Source: Amanita rubescens
Lineage: Eukaryota; Basidiomycota; Agaricomycetes; Agaricales; Amanitaceae
Direction of reading: 5' to 3'
DNA length: 64,000 nt
Assembly: GCA_015039365.1 (NCBI GenBank)
Contig: WION01000143.1
Coordinates: 1-64,000, forward strand
The notes under the pieces: generated by a model
What the model was told of the DNA's origin: nothing
The model's database searches: none
What the model saw: only the letters and a program-made list of their open reading frames with translations
Shown: positions 31,401 through 42,668 of the stretch, one piece after another
Numbering within the stretch: position 1 is the first letter of the stretch
Layout: each line of letters starts with the position of its first letter
Translations under genes and position numbers: made by a program

Positions 31401-34167
31401 TGGTATGCGCGACGATATCACCAAACTTCGTCAAGAACTCAGCTCATTGAAGAGCGACCGCGGTTCCATCGAACAGTCATTACGGAAGGCCGAGAAGAAC
31501 GCAGCAAAGTTAACTGATGACGTCGTGCAGCTGAGGTCGCAATTACAGGATTCGCAGGAGAAGTGTTCCGAGCTGGAGGAGACAGTGAGGCAGGATGCAG
31601 CGGAAGCACAATTACTGAAGCAGGGGAATGAGACGTTACAGAGGCAGTACGAGGAGATGCAAGAAATGGTATTTACACGAGGACACGACTTGGAGGAGAC
31701 GAGGGGAGCTCTCGAATCTACAACTGCTCAACGCTATGAGCTGCAAGGCCTCCTTGACGATGCACGCGATGACGTACTGCAAAAGACCGAGACGGTCAGC
31801 TCCTTATCATCATCGTTGCGAGACTTGGAGAGCATCGTGGAAGAGCTGAAGAAAGAGAAGGCAGTGTTGGTGCAACAGTCAGCGGAGATGCGGGCCACCA
31901 TGGAGAGGCAGAAAGACGAAAGCAGGGGAACGCTCGACTCCACGGCTGCTGAACGTGACAAATTGCAGGGCCTGCTTGACGATGCACGCAGCGACATTTC
32001 CCAGAAGCTCGAGACCATACTTTCTCTGACTTCGTCATTGCAACACTCACAGAACGTCGTGAAAGATATGGAGACGCAGAGAGAAACATTGGTCGGCCGG
32101 TCCTCGGAGATGCAGGAGACGGTGAAAAAGCAGGTGGAGGAAATCAGGAAGATTGAGCGGGATCTTTCCGAGCTGAAGAAATCCTACGAGACAGTAACCG
32201 AGCAATCGCGCCTGGAGATGGAGCAGACCAAGTACAAGGACGATAAACTCTCCGAGACGGCGGCTCGTTTACAAACGGCAAATTCCACGCTTGAAGAACG
32301 GGAGCAAGCGCTTTCTGTCGCACTTGGGGATTCCGAACGGAAGGACAAAGAGATCAATCACCTCCGCGGTACACTCAATACCTCCCACAGCGCGCTCAAC
32401 GTCCGAGATAGCTCGTTAGCGACGCTGCAACAAGAATTCGCGAGTCTATCGTCTAACATGGATGGGTTGCGTTATCAAAACAGCTCTCTTGAGGAGATGA
32501 TCAAGGTCAAGACGGCGGAGGCGGAATCGTTGTACGCCGAGCTTCAGAAATTCACAGGTTTACTGGCGAAGGCGGAGAAGAAAGCGGCGGACGATCTTCA
32601 GGATGCTCAGAGGGGGATTAAGGCACAGGCCGAGCTTGAGACTCGCCTGAACAAGCAGTCCGAGGACGCCAAGAAACTGGAAAGAGAATTGGCGAATACG
32701 AAGGATCAGCTCTCACAGGTTACGGTCTCTTCGGAGAAAAGAGAAGTCGAACTTCTGAGCACGCGTGCAGCGTCGGACGGCATGCGCGATAGCATCACCA
32801 AGCTTCGTGAAGAACTCAGCTCACTGAAGAGCAACCGCGGCCCTACCGAACAGTCCTTGCGCACGGCCCAGAATAACGTGACGAGTTTAACTAACGAGGT
32901 TACGAGACTGAGGTTACAATTACGCGACTCGCGCGAGAAGCGCTCTGAGCTCGAGACCACAGTAAAGCAGGACGAAACGGAGGCCCAGTCGCTGAGGCAG
33001 AGGATCGAAACACTACAGAGGCAGTACGAAGAGACGAAGAACGCTCTTCAATCGACAATTGCTGAACGTCACAAGCTGCAAAACCTTCTTGACGGTTCAC
33101 GCAATGACATTTCGCAAAAGACTGAAACCGTGCGCTCCTTGTCATCTTCAGTACAACAATTGCAGAGCGTCATGGAAGAACTGGAGCAGCGGAAAGCGAC
33201 GTTGACCAGACAATCGGGGGAGATACAAATGACCTTGGAGAGTCAGAAAAACGAACTCAAGGGGACGCTCGACTCCACGACTGTTGAACGGGACCAGTTG
33301 CGGAACCTACTCGACGATGCACGCAGGGACATAGAGCAAAAGACTGAAACCATACGGTCTCTGACCTCAGAACTGCAACACCCACAGCGCGACATAGAAG
33401 AGACGGAAGCGCGGAAAGGAATGTCGACTAACCAGTTGATGGAGATGCATCAGACGGTGAAAAGGCAGATGGAGGAAATCAAGAGACTCAAGCAGAACCT
33501 TGTTGATGTGAAGAAATCCCGCGAGACGGTAACGGAGGAACTACGCCTGGAGAGGGAGCGAATTAGGGACAAGGACAACAAATTTACAAAGGTAATTCAG
33601 CTGCAAACCGCGACTTCCACACTCATGGCGCACCTTGAACAGATGAAGGAAGTCACGCAGGCCCGTGGGGCTGAAGCTCTAGCCTTTCAACGGTCGAAAC
33701 AAGATGGCGTTTTGAAAGTAGGTGAGGCAGTGGCGAAGAAACTTACCGAGTCCCAGGGCGTAGATGCATTGAGTAAAGCTGGGGAACTTCAGTATCAAGT
33801 TCAGGAGAGGCGCCGAAGCGCCACAACCGGGTTAGACTGGAAGCGCCCACTGTACGAAGGGACGGCGGGGGTCGACTCCAGTCAGGTCATCACCGGTGAG
33901 GAAGATTGATCTCTCGCTAATATTGGCAGTGAACTGAATACATTACGAGCAGGGGCTACTCAGAACACGCACTCTCCGGCTGTAATTTCCCGAACGCTAA
34001 TTGAAGAACCGGACGAGATGGATATCCCGTCATCGACATCCACTAAGCGTCGACCAACGCCTGTGCGCAGCAACACTGGCGCGCTGACATCATTGTTGGA
34101 AGGCATACCGGGAGTACGAGGCTTCTGGACGTCGACGTCGCAGACGAGAAAAACGCTCCCCGGCTAG
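28455..34167 (+). pseudogene. Expanded paralog of the 1027-aa coiled-coil gene, interrupted at three points
   Basis: Two long open stretches, to 29921 and then 30007-33909, code for coiled coil collinear with the 1027-aa protein. The ATG homologous to its start (28455) is out of frame because about seven bases are missing after ACTCTCCCT; the first in-frame ATG is 28518 (MRHHIHFMWNSLFRIVNGFL). Near 29900 the frame is lost: ITK-VRKSARG-stop replaces ITKLRQELSSLKSDH, while the next frame continues EGDHDTHKLLFLKEQEHAAK, matching the paralog. At 33907-33909 a TGA replaces a sense codon, yet the same frame continues 85 more codons (LANIGSELNTLRAGATQN ... ALTSLLEGIPGVRGFW) to TAG at 34165-34167, again matching. 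Either a decaying gene or one with shortened products. The middle is expanded by tandem repeats. Confidence 0.8.
29274..33600 (+). repeat. Three tandem ~1.5-kb coding repeats inside the coiled-coil paralog
   Basis: Units begin with the phrase EREQALSVA(L/I)GDxERKD at 29274, 30760 and 32296, so spacings are 1486 and 1536 bases. Units 2 and 3 are the closest pair: the segment around RKIERDL-ELKKSY and TKYKDDKLSETA is nearly the same in nucleotides. Unit 3 lacks part of the middle. The 1027-aa paralog has one unit (from about 3338). Confidence 0.8.
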
Positions 34168-35335
34168 TATTCATTTATGGCATGTCGTTTTCCATTCGTA
34201 GATTGAACGTATGATACAACAATACTTATTCATACGGGTGAGGGACATAATATTGTATTTTTCTATGCCGAGAGACTATATTATTTTTTTTGTAACAGAT
34301 AGATGGAAGTTGTTTGCGTCGGACTCAATCTGGCCGTCCAAAAGATTTGCCCCCGCTTCACACTCCGCTCGGATCTATCCGCTGCCCGGGATCCAATGAG
34401 GGCCTCGACCTTGGAACTGAGATAGACAGAGTCAAAGTAGTGCCGTGCGGTATCGGCGCCATTGAGTTGTTCCAGAAGTCCGATGAAATCCTGTACAGAG
34501 CCCGAGAGTCTAGTAAGAGACATGATATCAGTCAAGAAATGATCAAGAGTTTGCCAGTTTATGTGTCCAGAGAGAAAGAGGTGAGCAATTTCAGCAACAC
34601 GTTGGCCAGAGAGAATTCCCCTAGAGAGAAAATGGAATGGCGCGTCTGGGTGAGTGGTGGCGAGTTCTTTACTTACGTGGGGTGCACTGTAAATCAGTTT
34701 CAATGTCACGCTGAGAAGTGGGAACCAATCACACCGGAAAATGCGGTGTCTCGCGTTTCGCCGTCGGGAAAGTCCGTGTCAGGATAAGAGGCCTCGGAAA
34801 AACCGGCGAAGGGTACAAGGCGTGAATGCCTGTTGTAGTTAGTACCCGGTACGGATGGAGAGCCAATATGGTTGTATTGAACCATCGATGGTGAGTTCGG
34901 GCCGACCAACTTACAAGCTCTTATGTTTCTTCTGTATTAGGCAAGGCACGGCAATGAGCTGGTGTGGGAAAATCTTCCTCAATAAGCAACGCTGGGAAAG
35001 TTGAGCAGGATTTGGTGAGCGCAACTCGCATACTCTCTACGTTTGGATTCACCATGAACACAGAACACTCATGTTTGCAACGGTTTTATGCTTTACGTAC
35101 TCCACGGCACTGTTTCGCTGTGCGCAGGCCAAGCTGTGGTGCGTACATGTCATCCTTCAGCTGTCCTTTGCTCAGTTCACCGAATAATCGATAAGTGCAT
35201 AATCGGATGTCCAAGTTACGGGAGACTTTGATTAGGTTTTCATGTCAAGTTCTTGATTCTTGACACGCAGCACATATAAAAGTACGCTCTTTTGATGAAT
35301 GTGACAATCGAGCCCCATATCTCCCCTTCTCCGAC
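34168..35335. other. Intergenic with one unassigned minus-strand open frame (34281-34709)
   Basis: The minus-strand frame 34281-34709 encodes a protein-like sequence (APFHFLSRGILSGQRVAEIA, HINWQTLDHFLTDIM, DSVYLSSKVEALIG). It has no ATG at its 5' end; upstream in frame is RNARHRIFRCDWFPLLSV. It could be the last exon of an unrecognised gene or a remnant. No family was identified. Confidence 0.4.
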
Positions 35336-36774
35336 ATGCAACGACTCCTCTTGAAAATAAAGCGATGTACGTCCTTCAAGTCTAGTTTTTTACCATTAGG
35401 CTCGACGAACGTCTTGGTATCCAGTCATCAAGGGAATCACAGGTTTCCTCCTTCCAACGTCTACGGATCATTTCGATAAAATGGAGGTGTGCATCGTCGA
35501 TAACGGTCAAGCACGTGCTAATATTTTTGAATAAGAGAGAAATACGCCAGTGTTATAGACATGATATCGAAACTTTGGAGAAGGATCGAGACACGTTGAA
35601 GTACCTGGTGATTGCCTCTTCCACTTGCTCTGCTTTCTTACCTTTCTAACTTGGGTTTAGGTGTTAGCGTCACGTAAAAAGCGGATGAAAATGCTCGATG
35701 AGCTGCGCGACAAACTACCAGATGACGCTATCAAGGAAAGTTACGGCACGCAGATCGCTGGCCCGGTTCGTGTTTCCCGTAAAACTGAACTGTTCTTGGC
35801 GACGTGTTCAAATCGGGTTCTAGGGCGAGCGTTTTTCGACGCTCGAGCCCGACGTGGAACCTCTCGCTCCCGATCAAGAGATTCTGTTGAAAGCGTATTT
35901 GGAGCACGTCAAGACGACTCGTTTGGTGCGAGAACATGTACGGTTCGCGTCGCTTTCAATGTTGCTGTCCTATTGATATTCCTTCCATGAAGCTTCACGA
36001 TCTTAATGACGATCTGGAGGAATTCGGGTATACGGTAAAGACCCAAGCCATCGCAGAGCTCACGAATTATCGCGGACTTCGTGATTGGGGAGAGGTACGA
36101 TATATTGGTATTCGCAGCCCTTTTTGTCTGACATATTTGATCAGGCAATGCTGAAATTCACGGGCAACTATACAACAGCTCTGGGAACACTTTCCATCGC
36201 AGGTGCTGGCTTGGTATATTCCACGATATTTAAGTACGTGCGTATCTTTTTGCTGGGTTTGTGGGGCTAAGCGTGTTCCTAGCGCAACAGAGGGACCCGT
36301 GGCCCTCTTGACTCTCACATTTCCACTCTTCACAGTCGGATTTCTGATTCCAGGCTTTGTGTATATTGGGTTAGGCTGGGCCGCAAGTGTTCCCAGGGGA
36401 ATGCCTTTTGCAAGCCAGTGGTTCTGGACCTACGCCATACCGTGGGCGTCCCTCTAAAACCCAACCTTTACGAGACTGATATTGTCAATGCCAGTGTTGC
36501 CCTTTTTATTGCAACATTAATGGTCGTCGGTGCTATCGTCATCGTGAACATAACCATTTTCGAACTCCGCATCCACCAAAGGGCCTCTTTCACTCTCATC
36601 GAAGCTGCTGGTATCATCTCCCTTACTTTCTCCGGTTCCGTTATCGCCGTGGCGTCCATGTCTTTCCTCGTCGGCCGCTTCTTCTCTAAAAAAATGAGGG
36701 CTTCGGTTCTTGAACATTCAAACGAAATCACCAGCAAGGAGCGTGGGGCACTGAATACATATGAGCATGTATGA
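35336..36774 (+). CDS. Four-TM membrane protein, 332 aa, nine exons
   Basis: Exons 35336-35366, 35425-35486, 35551-35607, 35661-35765, 35824-35937, 35993-36094, 36145-36233, 36283-36441 and 36495-36774 join in a continuous frame across introns of 49-64 nt. The N-terminal half is soluble and helical (DIETLEKDRDTLKYLVLASR, PDDAIKESYGTQIAGPGERF, ILLKAYLEHVKTTRLVREH). The C-terminal half has four hydrophobic segments: TTALGTLSIAGAGLVYSTIF, VALLTLTFPLFTVGFLIPGF, VALFIATLMVVGAIVIVNIT and AAGIISLTFSGSVIAVASMS. It resembles the many unnamed mushroom integral-membrane proteins of this layout. Function is unknown. The frame continuity over nine exons is strong support for the model. Confidence 0.75.
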
Positions 36775-37401
36775 TGTTCATCTTTTGCTATTTACGACAC
36801 ATCACGAATATCATGGCCGTAACTTTGCAACTCGCCAATTTTTGTCTTGACATGTGTACAATAGTCTGTATTAGGATACGTGCGGCGCTATATTTCCTCC
36901 TTTTTCTCATCCAAATTATCATACACTGCGACTCCGTTCCCGCCCAAGCGACTAACCATCGTGCGGTGTTTTTTTGTTCATTTTAATCTCACCAGGTCTG
37001 GCTCGAACCCAATGAATATTGTCGTTCGACCTACAATGGCGTCAATCTCAAATTCTGGAAGGCTGCCGAAACCGTCTCTTAGTGATATACGGATGCAATA
37101 TAGGCGCACAGGAAAAAATGGTGGATAATGAGTAGAATGAGAGTGCGTGCAAAGAAGTAACGTTTGAACTGCGCCAGCGAGTATATCTTGGTGTCGGGGT
37201 CCTTGCGAATGATATTGCAAAAAGCAAAAACGGTATTCAAGTCAGAATATGTTTTGCCGGTCTATCTCCCTTTTAGTTCGCCTTCCCTACATAGTCTACG
37301 TGAAACTGTCGACTTGGTGTCATTACTACCGGAGCTATCTTATCAGGCGGATCGACTGTATTGTAATATATTATGGCATACGTGTTACAACATGTTTGTT
37401 T
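36775..37401. other. Intergenic
   Basis: Between the membrane protein and the end of the next coiled-coil gene. Short frames on both strands lack motifs. Confidence 0.45.
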
Positions 37402-38511
37402 CTACCATTTGTCAACTCGATGGCGTACGCTCTCCACCAGCAAAGACAAACGCGACCGATGATGCGCCGGTGTACTTTTTTGATCCTCAAGCGCATGACG
37501 AACCTCTTCAAGAACCTCTCGAAGCCCTTGTGAGTCCTCCAAGCCACCCAGTTTGCTCTTGAGATCCTCCTCGCGTGCCTTTGCTGCGACAAGTGACGAC
37601 CTTAGCTGGGCCATCTCCTCTGTTGCCTGGCTGACTCGGCGTTCCATCTCCCCGTGCTGTTCACGAAGGACCCGAATCTCTTCATCACGCGCCTCCAACA
37701 CTTTCTTTGTACTCGCAAGGTCCTCTCCGACTGTTCCAACCACCACCACCCATTTGCTCTCGTACTCCTTGACCTCCTTCCTCAATTGGTCTAGCTCGCC
37801 TTCTAGCTCATCTACAACCCGACTTTTTCTCTTGGCTTGATCCACTGCGCTTTCAAGCGACTCCTGAAGAGATCCGATGAGCAACGACTGCCGCTTCACC
37901 TCGACCTGTGATTCCTCCAACTCTGCAACAAGCCGATGGTTCGACTCTTCATGGATATCGGAGACCCTCTTCAGCTGGCTCTTGAACTGATCGGCCCTCT
38001 CAAGTTGCTCCTTCAACTTGACGCCCAGATCCTCACCAAACCCACTCGTTCTCCTCAACGCCGCAACCTCCCTCCTCACAATACCCAATTCACTGGCCTT
38101 CTCCCTCACAATGCCTCTCAGCCGGCCCTGCTCCTCCCGACTCCTCAGTAGCTGCTCCTCAAGGCTCTTCACCTTGCCTTTGTATCTTTCCCTCTCCCTC
38201 TCGAGAGTCGTGCAACGCGTTCGGGTCCCCTTCAACTGGCCCTCGACATCTCGCACGGCTTTCTTCAACTCGACATCAGAAACGCCCCTGTCGGCCGTTT
38301 CCATGTCTTCTTCGGTTTGTATGGCTGTTTCCTGCTTATTCGGCTCCACCATCGATGAGTAATACGGAGCCGAAGGATCCAGAGACAGGTCGTCTCCTGC
38401 GTACTGATCTTCAAGTTGTTCCCAGAACGCGATCGCTCCGAAAACGGAAGCGAATAGGCCAGCGATAGCGAAGGGTGTCATGGCAGCCGCGCCGATAGAG
38501 GTTGTGGACAT
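37402..38511 (-). CDS. Membrane-anchored coiled-coil protein, 369 aa
   Basis: The ATG at 38511 gives MSTTSIGAAAMTPFAIAGLF and a hydrophobic segment ending AIAFWEQLED, the same layout as APIAVAGILTSIFG ... REQLG in the 937-aa protein. An upstream in-frame ATG at 38538 adds MHYRLPLFS. Residues 75-350 are coiled coil (LEEQLLRSREEQGRLRGIV, SDIHEESNHRLVAELEESQ, which parallels SDTQEISNKRIGAELESVE in the 937-aa protein). It lacks both the HQQLYARDAVIW motif and the conserved tail, ending HHRSRLSLLVESVRHRVDKW. A diverged fragment of this gene lies at about 47040-47170. Function is unknown; probably a membrane-tethered scaffold. Confidence 0.75.
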   Translation of the reverse strand: MSTTSIGAAAMTPFAIAGLFASVFGAIAFWEQLEDQYAGDDLSLDPSAPYYSSMVEPNKQETAIQTEEDMETADRGVSDVELKKAVRDVEGQLKGTRTRCTTLERERERYKGKVKSLEEQLLRSREEQGRLRGIVREKASELGIVRREVAALRRTSGFGEDLGVKLKEQLERADQFKSQLKRVSDIHEESNHRLVAELEESQVEVKRQSLLIGSLQESLESAVDQAKRKSRVVDELEGELDQLRKEVKEYESKWVVVVGTVGEDLASTKKVLEARDEEIRVLREQHGEMERRVSQATEEMAQLRSSLVAAKAREEDLKSKLGGLEDSQGLREVLEEVRHALEDQKSTPAHHRSRLSLLVESVRHRVDKW

Positions 38512-38586
38512 GCTGAATAGTGGTAGACGGTAGTGCATGCGGTTTCGTTTGGTTTGTGAGACGCGATGCGGTAGCAGATGCGCTAG

Positions 38587-38605
38587 GATGGGATGGGATG
38601 GGATG
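38587..38605. repeat. Short (GATGG)n tandem repeat
   Basis: Nearly four copies of a five-base unit in the 5' leader region of the 369-aa coiled-coil gene. Confidence 0.7.
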
Positions 38606-41121
38606 TGTGCAGTGGGGTTTATGTGGTGCGGTCGATAGAATAGGAGTGCCGAAAATAGAAGAAGATGGACAATACAACAATAGGTTACAACAAAATGGGC
38701 GTCGAATGGATTGAGTTCAAGAGACGCTTGAAGAGAATACAAGATGGCGACGACGATAAAAGCAAGAGAAAACAAGGATTTGTCCGTGCTGCCGAATCAG
38801 AGGGTTATTAAGTTATCAACCCAAACACGAATGCAATATGTGATGCGTGTGCTGCGCGTGGTGTGGTGTGGTGAGTGCCGAAATGAATGCAGCGAGGCGT
38901 AGGGGTACCGAGCTCGAGGCAGGTTATCTACAGCCCCATGCCTCGTGTCCAATATATCTTCCCATCCTCGGAAGGAATCTTCGACCGAGAATGCCCAGGA
39001 ACATGTTTTGGTTCACAGCCGCGTCAAGTCCGCCCGCCCGGGATTGACTTCCCCACCACTAAATCGGCACGCATAGCATCCTTATTCCAAGGTATATGCC
39101 AAAATGAAATCGATATAGATAGCCTAGACTCCGAGGCCTGGGATTCGGTAGCCGGAATAGGACTAACCTGATCACGCGTGCGTCGTGCCTGCTGTGACCT
39201 GTCCAATCCGTCAACGCGGCCGGGAGCTTGGTTTGCCGGACCATTGTCCCTGTATTATTATTGTTTTTGGGCATGCGCAGGCCTGCACGTAGCACAGCAT
39301 TGTATGCTTAATGCTATGCGGCCAGTCAACTGGTCGCTTGCGGTGAAGCGCATTCAGTGGCTACTATGTTGTGTCTTTGCTACGTCTGATACGTGCACAA
39401 AATTCGTCCAATCTTGGAATATCGTTATCGTAAATGTCGTAAGGAGTGCACGAACTCGGTCCCCGCGATCAACGATGGCGGCTACAACGGGGCTTTACAT
39501 AACCATAATCGATAACGGGCGATAACCTCGGAACTGACTTGGAAGTTGGAGTGGTGAAAGCTTGAATGGCACATGCACTAGCGGCAAAATCTTCTCTAGA
39601 AGAAATAGGTCTATCATGGATCGCGTGCTCCAAGGAGTCCAACATTTCGGCTGAAGGCAAGATTTGCCTCTGGACACCGTGCGGGTCACTTTTTCTGCTA
39701 GTGACACGGACTCCGATAAAATCGGAGCCAGTGGCAGGCGTCACAGCCGATGGAGGGTATAATGAATTTGAGCCTCAATGAAACATAGGTTATGATCATA
39801 TCGTGAGATGCTTGCCCTCACGACAGCACAAAATGGTTTAAATGTCCGAGCCAAAGCGCATTCAACCTACAAAGGATCAACGCTACTGCCCAATGAATCC
39901 GCTGGTCCTCGGCAGACCAACGCGCTTATCGCGATCGTTTTCCCGCACACAAAAAGCCTTTGGCTGGGATATCGCATGAGACGTAGAGGGATGAGACATA
40001 TGAGTGCGATTCACCAGGGTAACGGTTGCGAGTAGTCTTGTGATCCGGAAGATGCAAATGCTGATGCCTTCATAAGGTAATCCTGTAGATCCTGGGCAGC
40101 ACGATGGAGAGGAGCTTGTGCATCTTTTTTGGCAATGGCAACCAAGTTGCCGGACCGGAAATCTAGTGAGTTTCCCATGCCAATGACCAAAGTGGCGGCC
40201 AATCGTGACAGCATCGCTCGGGCATACCAACTAGATGGCAGTCGTCTATGTACATTCGTGCCACAAAACTTACCGTGGACGAGTTGGTGGCCAGAGGGTG
40301 TGATCTTAGTCATCAATCAAAGCACCTATCCAAATGCGGAGTCTGTTTCCTAATCAGGCTGTCTTTTGAACGTGGGCCCTATAGTAATGCGCTTGGATTA
40401 TCGGAATGGGAGGCAACTGCTTGTGACCGGTTTTCCTGGTTGTTAAGTAATGTGTTGAGCTTTTGCAAGACTTGTCCCAAAGTAGAATGGTAGAAGAAGA
40501 CGGTTACTTGGAACATTTGTATGTGCTACCTGGCTCGCCCCAAACAATAGAACTTCGCTAACTCGGAGAAGCACCAGATCCAGACAGTCACGTCTATTGG
40601 TATTCCTACAATACAAACCAAAGGTTTAAGTGGCAGAAGGAGGTATCCAGTGTGATTCAAAGTTGCAAGCATTTTTTCATCCAGCATGGCTCATATTGGC
40701 CCTCGTTCGATGGCTTCCTGAGCTCAAATAATGGCCTTCTTGGCGTTTCGCATAAAATCTAAATCGTAACATCCAACAGTCGCGGAATAACTCGTCCGGC
40801 TTTATCCGGAAACGCGTTGATGCGGCCAGCCCAGGCCTGAGGTCGTCATAAACGGATACTCGGGGGCATTGAATAGTTAGCTGCAACCTAAGCATACGCA
40901 CGTTGTTTGGGCGATCCCGCACTCATTGCTTTATTCCCTCAGCTTCATAACGGCAGTACACCATCCTCGTGCTGCAAACACGGGCTGTTCTAACCCGGCG
41001 TGGACTTGTTGTGATAACAGTACCTCCTTGAGACTGCGGGCGCAGCATGCCGTCGTTTCTCAAACGAAATGACCAGGAGTCATCACAGACGTACTCGGAG
41101 TGTATAACGTCGTTGAAAAGG
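38606..41121. other. 2.5-kb stretch without a recognised gene
   Basis: Several protein-like short frames exist on the minus strand (39469-39744; 40011-40316 with LDFRSGNLVAIAKKDAQ and AAQDLQDYLMKASAF), but no exon chain, motif or paralog was found. It may hold decayed genes. Confidence 0.4.
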
Positions 41122-41127
41122 TATAAA
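41122..41127 (+). promoter_or_regulatory. TATA box of the Cys-rich secreted protein gene
   Basis: TATAAA within AAAAGGTATAAAGAGG, 71 bases before the ATG at 41198, a normal fungal spacing. Confidence 0.55.
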
Positions 41128-41197
41128 GAGGCCTCGGCTTCGCCTTTCGTTCCTCAGACAAGCATCTTTCGTCAATTTCGAATACTCGCTGCAAAAA

Positions 41198-41550
41198 ATG
41201 AAGGTACAGCTCTTGCTATAAGCTTTATGACCATGGCCAACTCACTCGTTTATGCAGTTCACTGCATTCGGTAGCATAATTGTCCTCACCCTCATCGGTG
41301 CCGCCACTGCCGCGAACATTGCCGCCCGCCAAACTGTAAGAAATGATAATTTGCATCATTGCTTGTGATTTGGCTTCTAATACGGTCGTAGTTTTGCACA
41401 CCGTCCAATTGCAAATGCCCGGCCGGGCAGTCAGGAGGGTATACGTTCTGCGGCAACCCAAGTGTTGACGCCAATTGTTGGACTGGCCACATCTTTACCT
41501 GTAATCCCCAAGGAACAACTTGCGGGGCTGTTAGCACCACTTGCCATTGA
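41198..41550 (+). CDS. Cysteine-rich small secreted protein, 80 aa
   Basis: Three exons in phase 0: 41198-41203 (only M-K), 41258-41335 and 41392-41550, with introns of 54 and 56 nt. The product has a signal peptide (MKFTAFGSIIVLTLIGAATA) and a mature domain with eight cysteines (FCTPSNCKCPAG, YTFCGN, NCWTG, FTCNPQGTTCG, TTCH), ending on the last Cys-His. An even number of Cys suggests four disulfides and an apoplastic location. The class is typical of mushroom small secreted proteins with effector-like or antimicrobial properties; activity is unknown. A 5' fragment of a second copy is at 42123. Confidence 0.8.
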
Positions 41551-42122
41551 ATGCGGGTATCCTCAGGGTTGATGGAGCGTCGTATATAATTATCCTCTGT
41601 TCTCTGTAGTCGGATGTAGCCGAATCGGAAAATACGAGAACGGATATGATCATGCATGTTAAGTTCTGCTGAGCGAGACTTACGATATAAAACCAACAAA
41701 TAGTGCTTGTGGCACAAGATCGACATTCTCCACGATGTTTTTAATAAGCTAGATGAGACTGATGAGTAAATTGCGTCGCTCTAAACTAACATTGGATACT
41801 CGAGCTGATCGCATTCTCGGCATTGAAACAGTATGTAGACAGAGAACTGTCCCTGGTCTTGGCTGCATGGTGACGGCACAGACCCGCGTCTCATGTCAAA
41901 TGCGGACTTTTCTTGCGCTCGGGTGATTAGCCACCCTAGTTTTTCACACGTCCACATGCCATCGATGGAACGAGTCGACTAGGAATCAGGGTGGACGTAG
42001 CCTGGTGGTTGTGTCGTGGCATCGCCGAAAAGGCCCCGACTTTGTTGTCCTTCTCAGCCGAGACGCAATGCATCGGTTTCGAACTCTAACGTGAATTCTC
42101 GACTTCTCGTTCGTTGAAAATA

Positions 42123-42240
42123 ATGAAGGTACAGCTTTTTGCTGTAATTTTGTGATCACGGTCAACTCACGCGCTTGCGCAGTTCACTGCTTCCAATAGG
42201 TGCGTCGTTGATTTTGTCCTCGGTCGTAGTGCATAAAGCA
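42123..42240 (+). pseudogene. Truncated second copy of the Cys-rich secreted protein gene
   Basis: The two-codon first exon ATGAAG, the first intron (GTACAGCT ... TTGCGCAG) and the first codons of exon 2 (TTCACTGC) are repeated from 41198. The sequence then diverges, leaving no signal peptide and no cysteine domain. Confidence 0.75.
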
Positions 42241-42668
42241 GTGATGTTCGATCACAGTAAAGTTCGTGGCATTGGAATTAACAGAGTATATTCGAAACAT
42301 CCCTGCCAAGATAATATTAATACGTGCTATGGCTGATGCAATGGTACCCACCAATGGTCAAAAATTAAGCATAATTTCATCGACGAGACGCCCCACGTGT
42401 TCGGCAAAGATCTTCAACGTCTTTGAAGGTTCTTCAACATGGACAGTGAATTGATGCGGAAAGCGCGGCGGCCAGGAGTTCGAACATTCGCAAAGGCTTG
42501 GCCTTATGAGTGGCGAAAAATAAAAATGTCCCAGCTGTTGCTGTGCAGCCGAGCCGGGATTAAGACTCGCAGCACAGGCCAAGCCTGAGAACAGTTAATA
42601 GGGGTATCGTTACTCTCAGAATGAAAGAAATTCGGGGAACGGGTCAGAACCGAGTTAAAATCTCCAAC
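42241..42668. other. Intergenic
   Basis: No supported gene; short frames only. Confidence 0.45.

Noticed and set aside
30007..33909. 1300-codon frame as an independent gene
   Set aside because: It starts at a TTG inside sequence collinear with the paralog; it is the downstream part of a frameshifted gene beginning near 28455.
35661..35990. Plus-strand 109-codon frame as a gene of its own
   Set aside because: Only its first 35 codons fit; an intron at 35766 leads into a better frame that continues through the nine-exon membrane protein.
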